NCBI GenBank assembly: GCA_036558265.1
Contig: DATBFY010000704.1
Span: 1 to 9,123 of the forward strand
DNA: 9,123 bases
Origin: RYN-433 sp036558265
GTDB lineage: Bacteria; Planctomycetota; Phycisphaerae; Tepidisphaerales; Tepidisphaeraceae
Reading direction: 5' to 3'
This document shows positions 1-6,379 of the stretch, piece by piece; within the stretch, counting starts at the first letter, position 1, and each line of letters starts with the position of its first letter. Made by a program: the position numbers and the translations under genes. The notes under the pieces were generated by a model. The model was not told where the DNA came from. It did not search any database and saw nothing but the letters and a program-made list of their open reading frames with translations.

Positions 1-822
1 GCCGCCGGCACGACCGCAGGCGACGCGTCCGGCCACGGCTTTGTCGGCACGATCGCCAACGCGACGTGGACCACCGCCGGCAAGTTCGGCGGCGCCCTGT
101 CTTTCAACGGCGCCAATAGTTGGGTCACCGTCGCCGACAACGCCCTCTTCCACCTCACCACCGGCATGACCCTCGAAGCCTGGGTCAAGCCCAACGCGCT
201 CGACGGGTGGACCAACATCATCATGAAGGAGCGCCCGGCCGGTCTGGCTTACGCGCTCTACGCGTCGGACAACACCGACAACCCGCCGGCCGGCTACATC
301 AATCGCAGCACCGACGTCAGCTCGGTCGGGACTTCCGCGCTTTCGCTGGGCGCCTGGACGCACCTGGCGACGACCTACGACGGCGCCAACCTACGTCTCT
401 ACGTCAACGGCACCCTCGTACGCACCCAAGCCGTCACCGGTGCCATCACCAGCTCAACCAGCCCGATTCGCATCGGCGGCGACTCGGTCTGGGGCGAGTA
501 TTTCGACGGGCTGATCGACGAGATCCGGGTGTACGGCCGGGCGTTGAGCCAAAGCGAGGTCCAGGCCGACATGAACACGGCAGTAAACGCCCCCGTCATC
601 CCGCCAAGCGAAGGGGCTTCGGCGCCGATCGTGATGGCGGTATCCAAGTCAAAGCCGGCGGCAAAGGCCCCCGCCAAACAGGTGAAAGTGGTCTCCAAGC
701 CCGGCGCTTCGGTGCCCAAACCCCGGCCAGCAATCAAGCCACAACCGAAGGCGGTCTTCAGCGTGGCTTCCGCGCTTCGGCCAAGGGGCTTGAGCCACTC
801 GCTTCGCGACTGGCTCGCCTAA
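1..822 (+). CDS. Secreted LamG (jellyroll) domain protein, 3' part only
   Basis: The frame is open from base 1 and ends with TAA at 820-822; the start lies upstream of the window, so the 273 visible residues are a C-terminal part. Residues about 9-197 read as a complete LamG/concanavalin A-like jellyroll domain (Laminin_G_3 type). It opens with DASGHG, followed by AGKFGGALSFNG, MTLEAWVKP, GAWTHLATTYDG, LRLYVNGTLV, and the closing FDGLIDEIRVYGRALS. Such domains bind glycans or act as adhesion modules in large exported proteins of planctomycetes and relatives; the ligand cannot be told. After residue 197 the chain becomes a low-complexity tail rich in Ala, Pro, Lys and Ser (repeated KP and PK), ending GLSHSLRDWLA. 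I see no PEP-CTERM, LPXTG or other sorting motif at the end. The domain assignment is secure; the role of the whole protein is unknown because the N-terminal part is missing. The next gene is 151 bases downstream with its own promoter. Confidence 0.9.
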   Translation, partial: AAGTTAGDASGHGFVGTIANATWTTAGKFGGALSFNGANSWVTVADNALFHLTTGMTLEAWVKPNALDGWTNIIMKERPAGLAYALYASDNTDNPPAGYINRSTDVSSVGTSALSLGAWTHLATTYDGANLRLYVNGTLVRTQAVTGAITSSTSPIRIGGDSVWGEYFDGLIDEIRVYGRALSQSEVQADMNTAVNAPVIPPSEGASAPIVMAVSKSKPAAKAPAKQVKVVSKPGASVPKPRPAIKPQPKAVFSVASALRPRGLSHSLRDWLA

Positions 823-887
823 CCACCATAAATACTGAAATAATTGAGGGTAAAGAAAATCCGCGCATTTATTGCGCTAAAGTCTTC

Positions 888-925
888 TATAATTATCTTG
901 CAAATTCTTATAGCAAGGTTATACT
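888..925 (+). promoter_or_regulatory. Candidate sigma70-type promoter(s) for the PEP-CTERM gene
   Basis: The 100 or so bases before this gene are strikingly AT-rich against GC-rich surroundings. The best match is TTGCAA at 898-903, a 16-base spacer and TATACT at 920-925, about 49 bases before the start codon. A perfect TATAAT lies just upstream at 888-893 but has no good -35. The inverted repeat CTTGC (897-901) / GCAAG (913-917) overlaps the -35 and spacer and could be a protein-binding site or chance. This is seen by consensus matching only. Confidence 0.5.
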
Positions 926-973
926 CCCCCGATCGCCAAAAAGTCATGGGCATTGGAGAGGAGTGGCCGGAAC

Positions 974-1702
974 ATGAAGAAGAAACTCAGTTTCCTCGCT
1001 GCCGCTGTTCTGACGGGATTCGGGGGATTTGCCCAGGCCTCTGCCATATTTGATGACTTCAATTTGACCGAAGGGCATTTTAACCTTCAGCCCACGTTCT
1101 CGAGCACCACAACGGCGACGCTGACCACCTCGACGGCGGATCGGGTGACCACCGATGCCGTCGAAGGCGCGGGATCCGAACAACTGGTCTTCAACCACGA
1201 CGCCACGACCAACAGCCAGCGCGTGCGCTTCCTGTCGGGCAGCGGCACGGTGGCCAACAACACCGCGTTTAACGTGACTTCAGGAACTGACGGGTACATC
1301 GGGTTGTATCTGAAGACGACCGCTTCCGGCTGGAAAGTCTCCCTGGCGCTCGACGGCGCGGACGGCGTTGCCGCCTCGATGGACGGCGGTGTCCAGCAGA
1401 CGGTGAACAATGACGGGAATTGGCACCTCTACCAATGGAACCTGGATAACGCGTCCGACTGGGGCGCGGTCACCGGCATCGGTGGCGGGCATGGCGCGAG
1501 CGGTCTGGCGAACACCACGCACACGATCGACTCGATCATGTTCTACGACGGCACCACCGCCAGCAGCGTGAGCCAGATCCAGCTCGACTTCGTGGCCACA
1601 AACGACCAGGGGAGCGTGGAGAACCTGGTCCCCGAGCCGGGGATGATCTCGCTGGCTGGCCTGGCGATCGTCGGATTGATCCGCCGTCGCCACCGCTGCT
1701 GA
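974..1702 (+). CDS. PEP-CTERM sorting domain protein, secreted
   Basis: This 242-residue exported protein is probably anchored or processed by an exosortase. Residues 1-24 are a classic Sec signal peptide (MKKKLSFLAAAVLTGFGGFA, then QASA). The C-terminus carries the PEP-CTERM tripartite signal: VPEP at 219-222, a hydrophobic stretch at about 223-236 (MISLAGLAIVGLI) and the basic cluster RRRHR, ending in a single Cys. The body between is rich in Thr, Ser, Gly and Asn, with alternating hydrophobic strands suggesting a beta-sandwich (for example GYIGLYLKTT, WKVSLALDGADG, WHLYQWNLDN, IDSIMFYDG, QIQLDF). It has no catalytic motif I recognise; a surface or matrix protein is an inference. The start is ATG 974, with the purine-rich GGAGAGGAG at 955-963 as ribosome site, ten bases ahead; a TTG at 953 in the same frame would put that site inside the gene. 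No exosortase is visible in the window. It is monocistronic: own promoter upstream and a terminator directly after. Confidence 0.9.
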   Translation: MKKKLSFLAAAVLTGFGGFAQASAIFDDFNLTEGHFNLQPTFSSTTTATLTTSTADRVTTDAVEGAGSEQLVFNHDATTNSQRVRFLSGSGTVANNTAFNVTSGTDGYIGLYLKTTASGWKVSLALDGADGVAASMDGGVQQTVNNDGNWHLYQWNLDNASDWGAVTGIGGGHGASGLANTTHTIDSIMFYDGTTASSVSQIQLDFVATNDQGSVENLVPEPGMISLAGLAIVGLIRRRHRC

Positions 1703-1736
1703 ATCGCCCGTTTTCCAGCAACTGAGAATCGTATGT

Positions 1737-1763
1737 GCGAGGCGCCCTGCGGCGCCTCGCTTT
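1737..1763 (+). terminator. Intrinsic terminator after the PEP-CTERM gene
   Basis: A perfect 10-base stem, GCGAGGCGCC (1737-1746) and GGCGCCTCGC (1751-1760), closes on the four-base loop CTGC and is followed by TTTCGTT. It begins 35 bases after the stop codon. The T-rich tail is on the plus strand only, so it serves the rightward gene best. It may also slow leftward transcription coming from the convergent glycosyltransferase gene, which ends at 1786. Confidence 0.8.
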
Positions 1764-1785
1764 CGTTAGGGTCGATCGCGCAGCG

Positions 1786-2961
1786 TCAGGCTGGTTTTCG
1801 CATGATCGAGCGATAGAGCGTTTCGTATTCTCGCGCAACGCGCGTGGGCTCGATGTAGTCGGGCACCCATTGCCGGCCGCGCTGCCCCAGTGCGGCGGCA
1901 GCGGTGGGATCGGCCACGGATCGTTCGATCGCCGAGGCGACCGCGTCAGCGGTTCGCTCGACGATCGACGCGCCGGCGCCCTCGAGTTCCTGCCAGATGT
2001 CCACCCCGCGGGTGGTGACCACGGGCGTTCCGCAAGCCATGGCTTCGAGGAGGACGAAGCCGAAGTTCTCCTGGCTGGTAGGCAGGACAAAGCAGTCGGC
2101 GGCCTGGTACAGGGACAGCTTTTCGGCACCGCGGACCATGCCCAGGAAATGGGTGGCCTGGTCGATCCCGAGCTCCGTCGCCAGGGTCTGCAGGCTGGCG
2201 ACGTAGGTCGGTTCGCCCGGCCCGGCGATCAGGACGGTGCAGGGTCGCCCCCGGCGGTGGCGAAGCTCGGCGGCGGCGCGCAGGAGCAGCTCGATCCCCT
2301 TCTTGGGGTGGACACGGCTGAGAAAGAGGAGCTTGGGCTCGTCGCCGCGAAGCGGGGCGAACCGCCCTCGCGCCAATTCCGGGCCGGGCAGGTCGCGGAA
2401 CGGCGCCGGGTCCATGATCAGCGGGATGACCACGCCCTTTTCGGGGCCGAACCATCGGCCGGCCTGTTGCAGCTCGGCCTGGGCGGTGCAATGGATGCGG
2501 GCGGCGTTGCGGAACAGGCGATTGCCGAAGAGGGTGAGGTACAGGCGTTTCTTGAGGCGTTTCTGCGACATCGACCAGTCGTCGAGCATGCCGTGGGCAG
2601 ACAGCACGTAGGGGAGGCCCGTGCGCCGCGCGAGGGAGGCCAACTGGAGGTTGCTCTGGAGCCAGGGCGCGTGGAGGTGAAGCACGTCGGCATCACGCAG
2701 CGCCTCGGCGGCGTTTGACTTGGCGCGATGGCGGAGCAACCCGAGCGTACGCCCGGGGGCGTCGATCTTCACGACGCGCGGCGTGCCCGCGCCTTGGGCG
2801 GACGCGCTCATCCAGGCCGCGGGGACGTCCGCGGCGTCGCCGGTGATCAGGCTGGTCGGGTGCCCCAGGGCGGCAAAGGCGCCGCAGAAATCCAGGACGG
2901 CGCGCGCCACGCCGCCCTCTTCCAGCCGGATGCTCGGAAGGTAATGAACGCAACGGATCAC
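1786..2961 (-). CDS. Glycosyltransferase family 4 (GT-B fold)
   Basis: It transfers a sugar from an activated donor to a growing glycan, probably at the cytoplasmic face of the membrane; donor and acceptor cannot be told. Residue numbers below count from an upstream TTG at 2985. The N-terminal half has the acceptor-domain loop RLEEGGVARAV (20-30) and the stretch around LSAHGMLDDW (128-137) with a following KKRLYLTLF segment, a pattern I recall from exopolysaccharide GT4 enzymes. The C-terminal donor domain has FLSRVHPKKG (221-230), VLIAGPGE (251-258), a FLGMV strand and the GT4 signature E-x7-E as E306 and E314 (ENFGFVLLEAMACG). Length is normal for the family. I prefer GTG at 2961 because the family usually starts directly on the first beta strand (here VIRCVHYLPS) and because a GGAG at 2973-2976 lies upstream; TTG 2985 lacks a ribosome site and would add eight residues. 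Stop TGA at 1786-1788. It is divergent from the next GT4 gene, with paired promoters between. Confidence 0.88.
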   Translation of the reverse strand: MIRCVHYLPSIRLEEGGVARAVLDFCGAFAALGHPTSLITGDAADVPAAWMSASAQGAGTPRVVKIDAPGRTLGLLRHRAKSNAAEALRDADVLHLHAPWLQSNLQLASLARRTGLPYVLSAHGMLDDWSMSQKRLKKRLYLTLFGNRLFRNAARIHCTAQAELQQAGRWFGPEKGVVIPLIMDPAPFRDLPGPELARGRFAPLRGDEPKLLFLSRVHPKKGIELLLRAAAELRHRRGRPCTVLIAGPGEPTYVASLQTLATELGIDQATHFLGMVRGAEKLSLYQAADCFVLPTSQENFGFVLLEAMACGTPVVTTRGVDIWQELEGAGASIVERTADAVASAIERSVADPTAAAALGQRGRQWVPDYIEPTRVAREYETLYRSIMRKPA

Positions 2962-3034
2962 GGGGCAGGGGGCTCCGAACGACAATGACGACGACGGCCG
3001 TCTGAGACGTGCCCGCGCGGGGCGGCGGGGGGCG

Positions 3035-3063
3035 TTTATAGTTCAGCATCCGACAATTGCCAA
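3035..3063 (-). promoter_or_regulatory. Leftward sigma70-type promoter for the GT4 gene at 1786-2961
   Basis: On the minus strand, TTGGCA (3063-3058), a 17-base spacer and TATAAA (3040-3035) match the sigma70 consensus well. This would start transcription near 3028 and give a leader of about 65 bases. The -35 hexamer lies within the left half of the dyad. Confidence 0.6.
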
Positions 3064-3089
3064 GACGAACCGGCCGCCCGTGACCGCGC

Positions 3090-3117
3090 TTGGCAACCAT
3101 AGACCGGGCGTTATAGT
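3090..3117 (+). promoter_or_regulatory. Rightward sigma70-type promoter for the GT4 gene at 3168-4238
   Basis: TTGGCA (3090-3095), a 16-base spacer and TATAGT (3112-3117) place a start site near 3124, about 44 bases before the ATG. The -35 hexamer lies within the right half of the dyad, mirroring the leftward promoter. Confidence 0.6.
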
Positions 3118-3167
3118 TCACGGCCCCTCGCACACGAATGCGTGCCCGCAGGAAAGGAACTGGATCG

Positions 3168-4238
3168 ATGCGCCTGGTCATCTGCTGGACGGATCTCACG
3201 GGGTACATGGCATCGTGCTGGCGGGCGCTGGCGGGCCGTCGGCGGGACATCGAGCTCCAGGTGGTCGTCTTCGCGCCGCGCACCGAGGCGCACCAGCGGT
3301 TCAACGAGTCGCTGCTCGAAGGACTGAGCTATCGCCTGCTGACACAGGAGGAGCGATTCGATCCCAAGGCGGTACGGGCGATCGTCGCCGCGCACCGCCC
3401 GGACGCGGTCATGATCCCCGGTTGGTACGAGCCGGGTTACCGGCGGCTGTGCTGGTACCCGGAATTGGCGCAAACGAAGTTCATCATGGGGATGGACAAC
3501 CCGTGGAAGCACACGTGGCAGCAGCGGATGGCGCGACTGCGGATCGGACGTTACGTGGATCGCATGGATGCGGTGGTGGTGGCGGGCGAGCGTGCGTGGC
3601 AATTCGCGCGGCGATTGAAGGTGCCGGAGCGCAAGATCTTCCGTGGCGTGTACGGGTTCGACCTCCCGCTTTTCGACGGGGCCTACGAGCAGCGCGTGGC
3701 GAACGGGCCGTGGCCCAGGCGGTTCCTCTTCATGGGCCGGTACGTGCCGCTCAAAGGCTTCGACTTCCTCCTGCCCGCGTATCGGAAGTATCGGACGATG
3801 GTGTCGGACCCGTGGCCGTTCACGTTTTGCGGGCAGGGACCGATGCAGGGCCTGATCGCCGCCGAGGCCGGGGCGGAGGACTGGGGTTTCTGCCAGCCGT
3901 CCGACCAACCGGGCGTGATGGCCAGGCACGGCGTGTTCGTGATCGCGAGCTGGTACGAGGCGTGGAGCGTGGCGCTCGCGGAGGCGATGGCGGCGGGACT
4001 GCCGGCGATCTGCACCGAAGAGGTGGGCGCCACGGTCGATCTGATCCGGGCCTGCCACAACGGCCTGACGGTCCCCACGCGCGATGCCGACGGCCTGGCG
4101 GACGCGCTCAAGTGGATGCACGACCACTACGACCGCCTGCCGACGATGGGGCAGCACGCGCGCCAGTTCGCCTCGGCGCACAGCGCCGAGCTTTGGGCAG
4201 AGCGGTACGAGCGGATGCTGCAGAAGATCGGGTTCTAA
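3168..4238 (+). CDS. Glycosyltransferase family 4 (GT-B fold)
   Basis: A second GT4 sugar transferase, 356 residues, only distantly like its divergent neighbour. The N-terminal domain begins MRLVICWTDLTGYMASCWRA and includes AVMIPGWYEP (80-89) and KFIMGMDNPW (104-113). The donor-binding domain has FLFMGRYVPLKGFDFL (186-201), FTFCGQGP (218-225) and the E-x7-E pair E264 and E272 in SWYEAWSVALAEAMAAGLP. Donor and acceptor are unknown. An ATG 30 bases upstream (3138) is in frame, but I choose ATG 3168: AGGAAAGGA at 3150-3158 sits nine bases before it, and the protein then starts directly on the first beta strand as in the family. The gene is driven by the rightward promoter of the divergent pair. 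It ends 30 bases from the end of the convergent epimerase gene; I see no terminator in that gap. Confidence 0.88.
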   Translation: MRLVICWTDLTGYMASCWRALAGRRRDIELQVVVFAPRTEAHQRFNESLLEGLSYRLLTQEERFDPKAVRAIVAAHRPDAVMIPGWYEPGYRRLCWYPELAQTKFIMGMDNPWKHTWQQRMARLRIGRYVDRMDAVVVAGERAWQFARRLKVPERKIFRGVYGFDLPLFDGAYEQRVANGPWPRRFLFMGRYVPLKGFDFLLPAYRKYRTMVSDPWPFTFCGQGPMQGLIAAEAGAEDWGFCQPSDQPGVMARHGVFVIASWYEAWSVALAEAMAAGLPAICTEEVGATVDLIRACHNGLTVPTRDADGLADALKWMHDHYDRLPTMGQHARQFASAHSAELWAERYERMLQKIGF

Positions 4239-4268
4239 GGCACGTCTGACCCGCGAGGCAGGATGCGG

Positions 4269-5252
4269 TCACGCGCGGTTGTCCAGGCGGCGCTTCTGAT
4301 CCTCGACCACCGACTTGATGATCTGGTCCAGGTTGTACTTTCGGTTAAACCCGATCGCCGCGCGGATCTTGTCGAGCTTGGGCACGCGGCGCATCATGTC
4401 GTCGAACTTCTGCCCGTAAGCCTGTTCGTAGGAGATGTGGACGATCTTGCTCGACGAGCCGGTCAGGTCGATGACGCGCTGCGCCAGGGCGTTCATCGAG
4501 ATCTCCTCGTCGCCGCCGACGTTGTAGACCTGCCCGGCGGCGGCGGGGTTGTTCATCAGGTCGATCAGGGCGCCGACCGTATCGGCAACGTGGCAGAAGC
4601 AGCGGCTTTGCGTGCCGTCGCCGTAGACGGTCAGCGGCTGGTTGGTCAGTGCGGCGGAGACGAACCGCGGGAGCACCATGCCGTACATGCCGATCTGCCG
4701 CGGCCCGACCGTATTGAACAGGCGCACCAGCACGACCGGCATGCCGTACTGCTTGTAGTAAGCCAGCCCCAGGAACTCGTCGATGCCCTTGCTGTAGGCG
4801 TAGCACCAGCGACTGAAGGCGGTCGCGGCCATGACGACGTCGTCGTCCTCCCCGAAGGGCACGCGCGTCCCCTTGCCGTAGACCTCGGACGAACTGGTGA
4901 TCAGCGTGGGTTTGCCGAAGCGGTTGGCGACGTCCAGCGCGACCTCGGTGCCGTGGACGGTGGTGCGGATCGTGCGAATGGGCTCGTTGGCAACCAGTTG
5001 CACGCCCACCGCCGACGCCAGGTGAAAGACCGCGTCGCACCCGCTGACCAGCACGTTCATGGTGGACTCGTTCTCGACCGAGTCGCGGACGACGTGAAAT
5101 CCGGCGCGCCGGCGCAGGTGGGCGATGTTCGCCTCCGACCCGGTGGACAGGTCGTCGAGGATCGTGACCCTGTGCCCCTGGTCCAGGAGGCGTTCGGAGA
5201 GGTGAGACCCGATAAACCCCGCCCCGCCCGTGATGAGGTAGTGCTTTTGCAT
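4269..5252 (-). CDS. NAD-dependent nucleotide-sugar epimerase/dehydratase (extended SDR)
   Basis: This 327-residue cytoplasmic enzyme interconverts nucleotide sugars using bound NAD. The N-terminal Rossmann loop is GGAGFIGS (9-16), with Asp33 and Asp34 after the second strand pointing to NAD rather than NADP. The catalytic set is complete: Ser in TSSSEVYGKG (119-128) and Tyr151-x3-Lys155 in YAYSKG. RLFNTVGPRQIGMYGMV (177-193) and VYGDGTQSRCF (209-219) form the sugar-nucleotide pocket of GalE and UDP-glucuronate decarboxylase relatives. I cannot assign the exact reaction: 4-epimerase, decarboxylase or 4,6-dehydratase are all possible from sequence reading. The frame is open upstream to 5378, but I take ATG 5252 because MQKHYLITGGAGFIG is the canonical beginning and the extra 42 residues resemble no known domain. 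The ribosome site is weak (GGACG just upstream). The gene is convergent with the GT4 before it and divergent from the GT2 after it. Confidence 0.9.
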   Translation of the reverse strand: MQKHYLITGGAGFIGSHLSERLLDQGHRVTILDDLSTGSEANIAHLRRRAGFHVVRDSVENESTMNVLVSGCDAVFHLASAVGVQLVANEPIRTIRTTVHGTEVALDVANRFGKPTLITSSSEVYGKGTRVPFGEDDDVVMAATAFSRWCYAYSKGIDEFLGLAYYKQYGMPVVLVRLFNTVGPRQIGMYGMVLPRFVSAALTNQPLTVYGDGTQSRCFCHVADTVGALIDLMNNPAAAGQVYNVGGDEEISMNALAQRVIDLTGSSSKIVHISYEQAYGQKFDDMMRRVPKLDKIRAAIGFNRKYNLDQIIKSVVEDQKRRLDNRA

Positions 5253-5452
5253 GTTCGTCCGCGAAAGATAAGACAGAGCCGGTGCGACGTCTATGCCGCC
5301 TGGCGGGCGCGCGTCAGTTTCTGAGGGCGCAATGTCGCCTTGAACACTCTCGGCTTGCAAGCGGGCCGGCTTGAGCATTTGCCGATACTGGATGGGCTTG
5401 ATGCGCAGGGGTGAGGTTGATTACGCCCGCCCGGCAACCTGGACGTATGAGC
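5253..5452. other. Divergent intergenic region between epimerase and GT2 genes
   Basis: This 200-base spacer must hold promoters for both flanking genes, but I see no convincing ones. On the minus strand, TAGACG (5293-5288) and TATCTT, 17 bases later, are weak hexamers before the epimerase. On the plus strand, GATACT at 5384-5389 lacks a -35. The ten-base palindrome GCTTGCAAGC lies at 5353-5362. Open frames crossing it look like chance extensions of the neighbouring genes. Confidence 0.35.
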
Positions 5453-6316
5453 ATGAAGATCTCCATCGTCACCCCCTCGTTCAACCAGGCCCGGTTCCTG
5501 GAGCAGACGCTGCGCTCGGTGATCTCGCAGCGCGACCAGGTTCACGAGTACTTCGTATTCGATGGTGGGAGCACGGATGATTCGGCAGACGTGATCCGGC
5601 GCTACGCCGATGGCATCGATCACTGGGTATCCGAATCGGACGCCGGACAGGGCGACGCCATCCGCAGAGGATTTGCCCGCGCCACGGGGGATTGGCTGGG
5701 GTGGATCAACTCGGATGACGTCTACCTGCCCGGCGCGCTCGAGCACATCGCGCGAGCGATCGAGGTGCATCCGGAGTGGGACGTCCTGACCGCCTGGCAT
5801 GTCCGCATGGACGAGAACTCGCGCATCGTTTCGGCGCACCGGATGCCCGGCGAGAGCGCGAGATGGGCGCGATGGGGCGTCACCCACGTGAACCAGCAGA
5901 CCTGCTTCTTCAAACGCTCGCTCTACGAGAAAGTGGGTGGGATCCGACCGGACCTGCACTGCGTGCTCGATACCGAACTGTGGTTCCGCTTCTTCGACGC
6001 GGGTGCGAGGTGGGGGCACGTGCCGGCATATCTTGCCGGGTTCCGCGTACACGGGGGGCAGAAGTGGTCCACATTACGGGAGCGGTACGCCGAGGAATTC
6101 GGCACGCTCGACCGCGCGTATCCGCGATACCACGGCGGTGGGCCGCGGCACTACGCCGGGCGGGCGATGCACAAGGCGATGCAGATGCTGAGCGGGCGGG
6201 AGATCGCGGCTCGGCGGGACGCGCGGCGGTGGAGCGGATGCACGGTCGAAGAGGTATTCGGGCGGTGGGATCGGACCGATATTAGGCATGAGGCCGGAGA
6301 CGGCGCGCGCGCGTGA
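5453..6316 (+). CDS. Glycosyltransferase family 2 (GT-A fold)
   Basis: This 287-residue inverting-type sugar transferase likely adds one residue to a surface glycan. It shows the GT2 core in order: ISIVTPSFNQARFLEQTLRS (3-22), the Asp-rich FDGGSTDDS (36-44), the metal-binding DXD-like motif NSDDV (86-90), HVNQQTCFFKRSLYEKVGG (145-163) and the acceptor-side DTELWFRF (173-180). There is no transmembrane segment, so it is probably cytoplasmic or peripherally membrane-bound. After residue 225 there is a basic, Arg- and Ala-rich tail without a known domain. Three in-frame starts exist: GTG 5411, ATG 5447 and ATG 5453. I prefer 5453 because GGA at 5441-5443 is well spaced before it and the protein then begins on the first strand; 5447 adds only two residues. 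Stop TGA 6314-6316. The next gene follows after 63 bases on the same strand, and its likely -35 overlaps this stop codon. Confidence 0.9.
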   Translation: MKISIVTPSFNQARFLEQTLRSVISQRDQVHEYFVFDGGSTDDSADVIRRYADGIDHWVSESDAGQGDAIRRGFARATGDWLGWINSDDVYLPGALEHIARAIEVHPEWDVLTAWHVRMDENSRIVSAHRMPGESARWARWGVTHVNQQTCFFKRSLYEKVGGIRPDLHCVLDTELWFRFFDAGARWGHVPAYLAGFRVHGGQKWSTLRERYAEEFGTLDRAYPRYHGGGPRHYAGRAMHKAMQMLSGREIAARRDARRWSGCTVEEVFGRWDRTDIRHEAGDGARA

Positions 6317-6341
6317 CACGGTGCGCCCAGTGTCCTATAAG
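6313..6341 (+). promoter_or_regulatory. Candidate promoter for the 2-epimerase-like gene
   Basis: GTGACA (6313-6318, five of six to TTGACA), a 17-base spacer and TATAAG (6336-6341) form a fair sigma70-type promoter. The -35 contains the stop codon of the GT2 gene. Start of transcription would fall near 6348, so the downstream palindrome would lie in the leader. Confidence 0.45.
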
Positions 6342-6366
6342 TGCCCGCGGGCACCGCGCGCGGTGC
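6341..6366. repeat. Two overlapping perfect palindromes in the leader
   Basis: GTGCCCGCGGGCAC (6341-6354) and GCACCGCGCGCGGTGC (6351-6366) are both exact palindromes and share GCAC at 6351-6354. They cannot both fold as hairpins at once. They lie between the putative -10 and the ribosome site GAGGT (6370-6374). No T-run follows, so a terminator is unlikely; an operator or leader switch is possible but unproven. Confidence 0.6.
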
Positions 6367-6379
6367 GCTGAGGTAAGCG

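Larger units (their letters stand above)
3030..3120. repeat. Imperfect direct repeats and dyad in the divergent promoter region
   Basis: GGGCGTTTATAGTTCA (3030-3045) recurs as GGGCGTTATAGTTCA (3106-3120), differing by one T. Between them lies a perfect inverted repeat, TTGCCAAG (3057-3064) and CTTGGCAA (3089-3096), separated by 24 bases. The repeats supply the -10 elements and the dyad supplies the -35 elements of the two outward promoters described next. The arrangement is seen directly; binding by a regulator is inference. Confidence 0.6.

Noticed and set aside
863..877. Terminator hairpin after the LamG gene (GCGCA/TGCGC)
   Set aside because: The stem is only five bases with no following T-run, so termination there is not supported.
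120..977. Plus-strand frame overlapping the LamG gene and the following spacer
   Set aside because: Arg/His/Gln-rich nonsense-like product; the frame beginning at base 1 gives a clear LamG domain over the same DNA.
1735..2718. Long plus-strand open frame opposite the first GT4 gene
   Set aside because: Its product is a low-complexity Gly/Arg/Ala-rich sequence without domains; the minus strand codes a full GT4 with all motifs. High GC makes long antisense frames common.
4239..4268. Bidirectional terminator between the convergent GT4 and epimerase genes
   Set aside because: Only a short, bulged GACC/GGTC pairing is present in the 30-base gap, without T-tracts on either strand.
4263..5324. Long plus-strand open frame opposite the epimerase gene
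   Set aside because: Composition is Val/Asp/Arg/His-biased with no recognisable domain, while the minus strand holds a complete SDR enzyme.
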